Positions 14,289-15,849 of a stretch of DNA of 15,849 nucleotides are shown in pieces. The first letter of the stretch is position 1, and every line of letters begins with the position of its first letter. The notes under the pieces were generated by a model. It did not search any database. It worked only from the letters and a program-made list of their open reading frames with translations, and was not told the origin of the DNA. Position numbers and translations under genes: made by a program. The stretch comes from JBDIBB01 sp039812685 (GTDB taxonomy: Bacteria > Acidobacteriota > Vicinamibacteria > Vicinamibacterales > JAFNAJ01), in contig JBDIBB010000090.1 in the NCBI GenBank assembly GCA_039812685.1, positions 1-15,849 of the forward strand, in the 5' to 3' direction.

Positions 14289-14360
14289 CCTTCCGTTTGG
14301 CCGGCGACTGTGGCACCGTCTCCCAACATCACCATCACGTTCCTGGCTCGACACAGCGAC

Positions 14361-14366
14361 GGAGGA
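14361..14366 (+). promoter_or_regulatory. SD of the amidohydrolase gene
   Basis: GGAGGA lies 5 nt before ATG 14372, supporting that start. Confidence 0.75.
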
Positions 14367-14371
14367 GATCT

Positions 14372-15849
14372 ATGCGCAGGAGAACCTGGCTGCTGCCGGC
14401 GTTGACGGCCGCCCTGGTGTTCGGACCACTCGGTTGGAGCGCCCCTGATGCCCAACAGGAGACGCTGACGCCGGCGCCCGCCCGTGGGGCGAACGAAGGC
14501 AAGGGGCCGTTCAAGACCCTCGTCATCCGCGGCGGCTTCCTCATCGACGGAACCGGCGCGCCCCCGGTGGGCCCGGTGGACATCGTCGTCGAGAACAACC
14601 GTATCGCCGCGGTCCGGACCGCCGGCACGCCGGGCCTGCCGCTCGAGCCCAAGCGTCCGCCCCAGAACGCCGACCTCGAAATCGATGCCACCGGCAAGTA
14701 CATCCTGCCCGGCTTCGTCGATCTGCACGTGCACGCCGGCGGCGCCCCCAAGAATCCCGAGGCGGAATACGCCTACAAGCTGTGGCTGGCGCACGGCGTC
14801 ACCACGGTCCGTGGCGTCTCACTGGCCTCGCACGACCTGACGGTGTCCGAGAAGGCGCGCAGCGCACGCAACGAGATCGTCGCGCCGCGCATCTTCAACT
14901 ACCAGACACCGGGCAGCGGCTGGAAGGGCGGCATGGTCGACACGCCCGAACAAGCGCGCGCCTGGGTCCGCTGGGGAGCCGAGAACGGCATGGACGGCAT
15001 GAAGCTCTTCTCGGCGCGGCCCGAGATCATGGCGGCGCTGCTCGACGAGGGCAAGAAGCTCGGGCTCGGCTCCACGGCCCACCTGGGGCAGACCGGCGTC
15101 GCCCAGATGAACGCCATCAAGGCGGCCCGGCTCGGCCTGGGCACCGTCACGCACTTCTACGGCCACTTCGAGTCGCTGCTGAAGGACTACGTCGTCCAGC
15201 CCTGGCCCGTCGACCAGATCAACAACGACGAGTACATGCGGTTCAGCCAGGTGGCCCGGCTGTGGGACAAGATCTACCCGCCGGGCAGCCCCGAGTGGAA
15301 GGCCTACCTCGAGGAGCACCTCAAGCTGGGCACCACCTTCGACCCGACGCTCACGATCTATTCGGCCGGCCGTGACCTCATGCGCTTCCGCAACGCCGAA
15401 TGGCATGCGAAGTACACGCTGCCGTCATTGATGGAGTTCTATGCCCCCAGCCGTCGCAACCACGGCTCCTACTGGTTCTACTGGACGACGTGGGACGAGG
15501 TGGCCTATCGCAACTTCTACAATGTCTGGTTCAAGCTGCTGAACGACTACAAGCGGATGGGTGGCCGCGTCACCACCGGCTCTGACTCGGGGTTCATCTA
15601 CCAGACCTACGGCTTCGGCTACGTCAACGAACTGGAACTGCTGCAGGAGGCCGGCTTCCACCCGCTCGAGGTGTTCCAGGCCGCCACCATGAACGGCGCC
15701 CTCACGCTGCACGCCCCCAAGGGCACGCCCATTGACTTCGGCGTGGTGCGCGCCGGGCTGCTGGCCGACATGGTCATCGTCGACGAGAACCCGATCGCGA
15801 ACCTGAAGGTGCTCTACGGCACGGGCGCCCTCAAGCTCAACGACCGCAC
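14372..15849 (+). CDS. Exported metal-dependent amidohydrolase, 3' end cut by window
   Basis: The frame stays open from ATG 14372 to the window edge: 492 codons, no stop. MRRRTWLLPALTAALVFGP and following residues to DAQQ form a signal peptide, so the enzyme is exported. A beta-sandwich lead-in (TLVIRGGFLIDGTGAPP, 49-65) precedes GKYILPGFVDLHVHAGG (108-124). Metal ligands in order are His119 and His121 (HVH), Lys211 (MKLF, the likely carboxylated bridge), His237 (STAHLG), His261 (VTHFYGH) and Asp405 (TGSDSG). AGLLADMVIVDENP (461-474) is the usual closing strand, so only the last residues are missing. This arrangement fits the imidazolonepropionase/prolidase-like amidohydrolases; secreted members often cleave dipeptides or N-acyl compounds. 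The stretch between His261 and Asp405 is unusually long and aromatic-rich. It stands behind a strong hairpin, so it is probably its own transcription unit. Confidence 0.92.
   Translation, partial: MRRRTWLLPALTAALVFGPLGWSAPDAQQETLTPAPARGANEGKGPFKTLVIRGGFLIDGTGAPPVGPVDIVVENNRIAAVRTAGTPGLPLEPKRPPQNADLEIDATGKYILPGFVDLHVHAGGAPKNPEAEYAYKLWLAHGVTTVRGVSLASHDLTVSEKARSARNEIVAPRIFNYQTPGSGWKGGMVDTPEQARAWVRWGAENGMDGMKLFSARPEIMAALLDEGKKLGLGSTAHLGQTGVAQMNAIKAARLGLGTVTHFYGHFESLLKDYVVQPWPVDQINNDEYMRFSQVARLWDKIYPPGSPEWKAYLEEHLKLGTTFDPTLTIYSAGRDLMRFRNAEWHAKYTLPSLMEFYAPSRRNHGSYWFYWTTWDEVAYRNFYNVWFKLLNDYKRMGGRVTTGSDSGFIYQTYGFGYVNELELLQEAGFHPLEVFQAATMNGALTLHAPKGTPIDFGVVRAGLLADMVIVDENPIANLKVLYGTGALKLNDR

Noticed and set aside
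1..15849. Defence system, prophage, IS, CRISPR or RNA gene
   Set aside because: No nuclease/helicase/toxin pair, transposase, phage structural gene, regular direct repeat array or tRNA-like cloverleaf was seen on either strand.

Overview
The window is very GC-rich, with strong G/C at third codon positions and most genes starting at GTG or ATG behind a purine-rich Shine-Dalgarno (SD). It holds ordinary bacterial chromosomal DNA: metabolic, redox, transport and export genes in short transcription units. I see no phage, IS, CRISPR, tRNA or rRNA signal. The gene mix (homospermidine synthase, secreted amidohydrolase-superfamily enzymes with signal peptides ending near Ala-Gln, a PAP2-type secreted phosphatase, DUF488) would fit a soil Acidobacteriota lineage such as Vicinamibacteria. 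That placement is an inference from style and not from a marker gene.

Layout, left to right. (1) 1-2431, plus strand: the C-terminal part of an APC-family permease, then homospermidine synthase (hss); together they may be a polyamine uptake and conversion pair. (2) 2594-3781, plus: a ferredoxin-reductase-like FAD/NAD(P) oxidoreductase. (3) 3878-5020, plus: an exported phosphotriesterase-like metal hydrolase. (4) 5146-8106, plus: heme catalase, a PEP-mutase/isocitrate-lyase superfamily enzyme, and an AhpD-like carboxymuconolactone decarboxylase family protein; the last two are 32 bp apart. (5) 8218-11123, minus: a secreted PAP2-superfamily phosphatase followed by a group II PLP-dependent amino acid decarboxylase, with an unusual palindrome-rich leader between them. 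(6) 11403-14212, plus: NAD(P)H-dependent FMN reductase, a DUF488 protein and a 14-TM DHA2-type MFS exporter, closely spaced. (7) 14372 to the window edge, plus: an exported metal-dependent amidohydrolase, truncated by the window end.

How they fit together: catalase, the AhpD-like protein, the FMN reductase and the FAD oxidoreductase give the middle of the window a peroxide/redox flavour. Three or four proteins are exported (phosphotriesterase-like, PAP2 phosphatase, amidohydrolase). This looks like a loose neighbourhood of small units and not one dedicated system.

The most notable non-coding signals are perfect GC-rich inverted repeats placed at gene ends or in leaders, nearly all without a U-tract. 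They include a palindrome around the putative -35 of the catalase gene, a compound hairpin after catalase, a pair of stop-proximal hairpins between convergent genes, four GGCGCC hexamers at 10-12 bp steps in the decarboxylase leader, and an 11-bp stem between the MFS and amidohydrolase genes. I did not find a convincing new multi-gene system; these RNA/DNA structures are the best leads.
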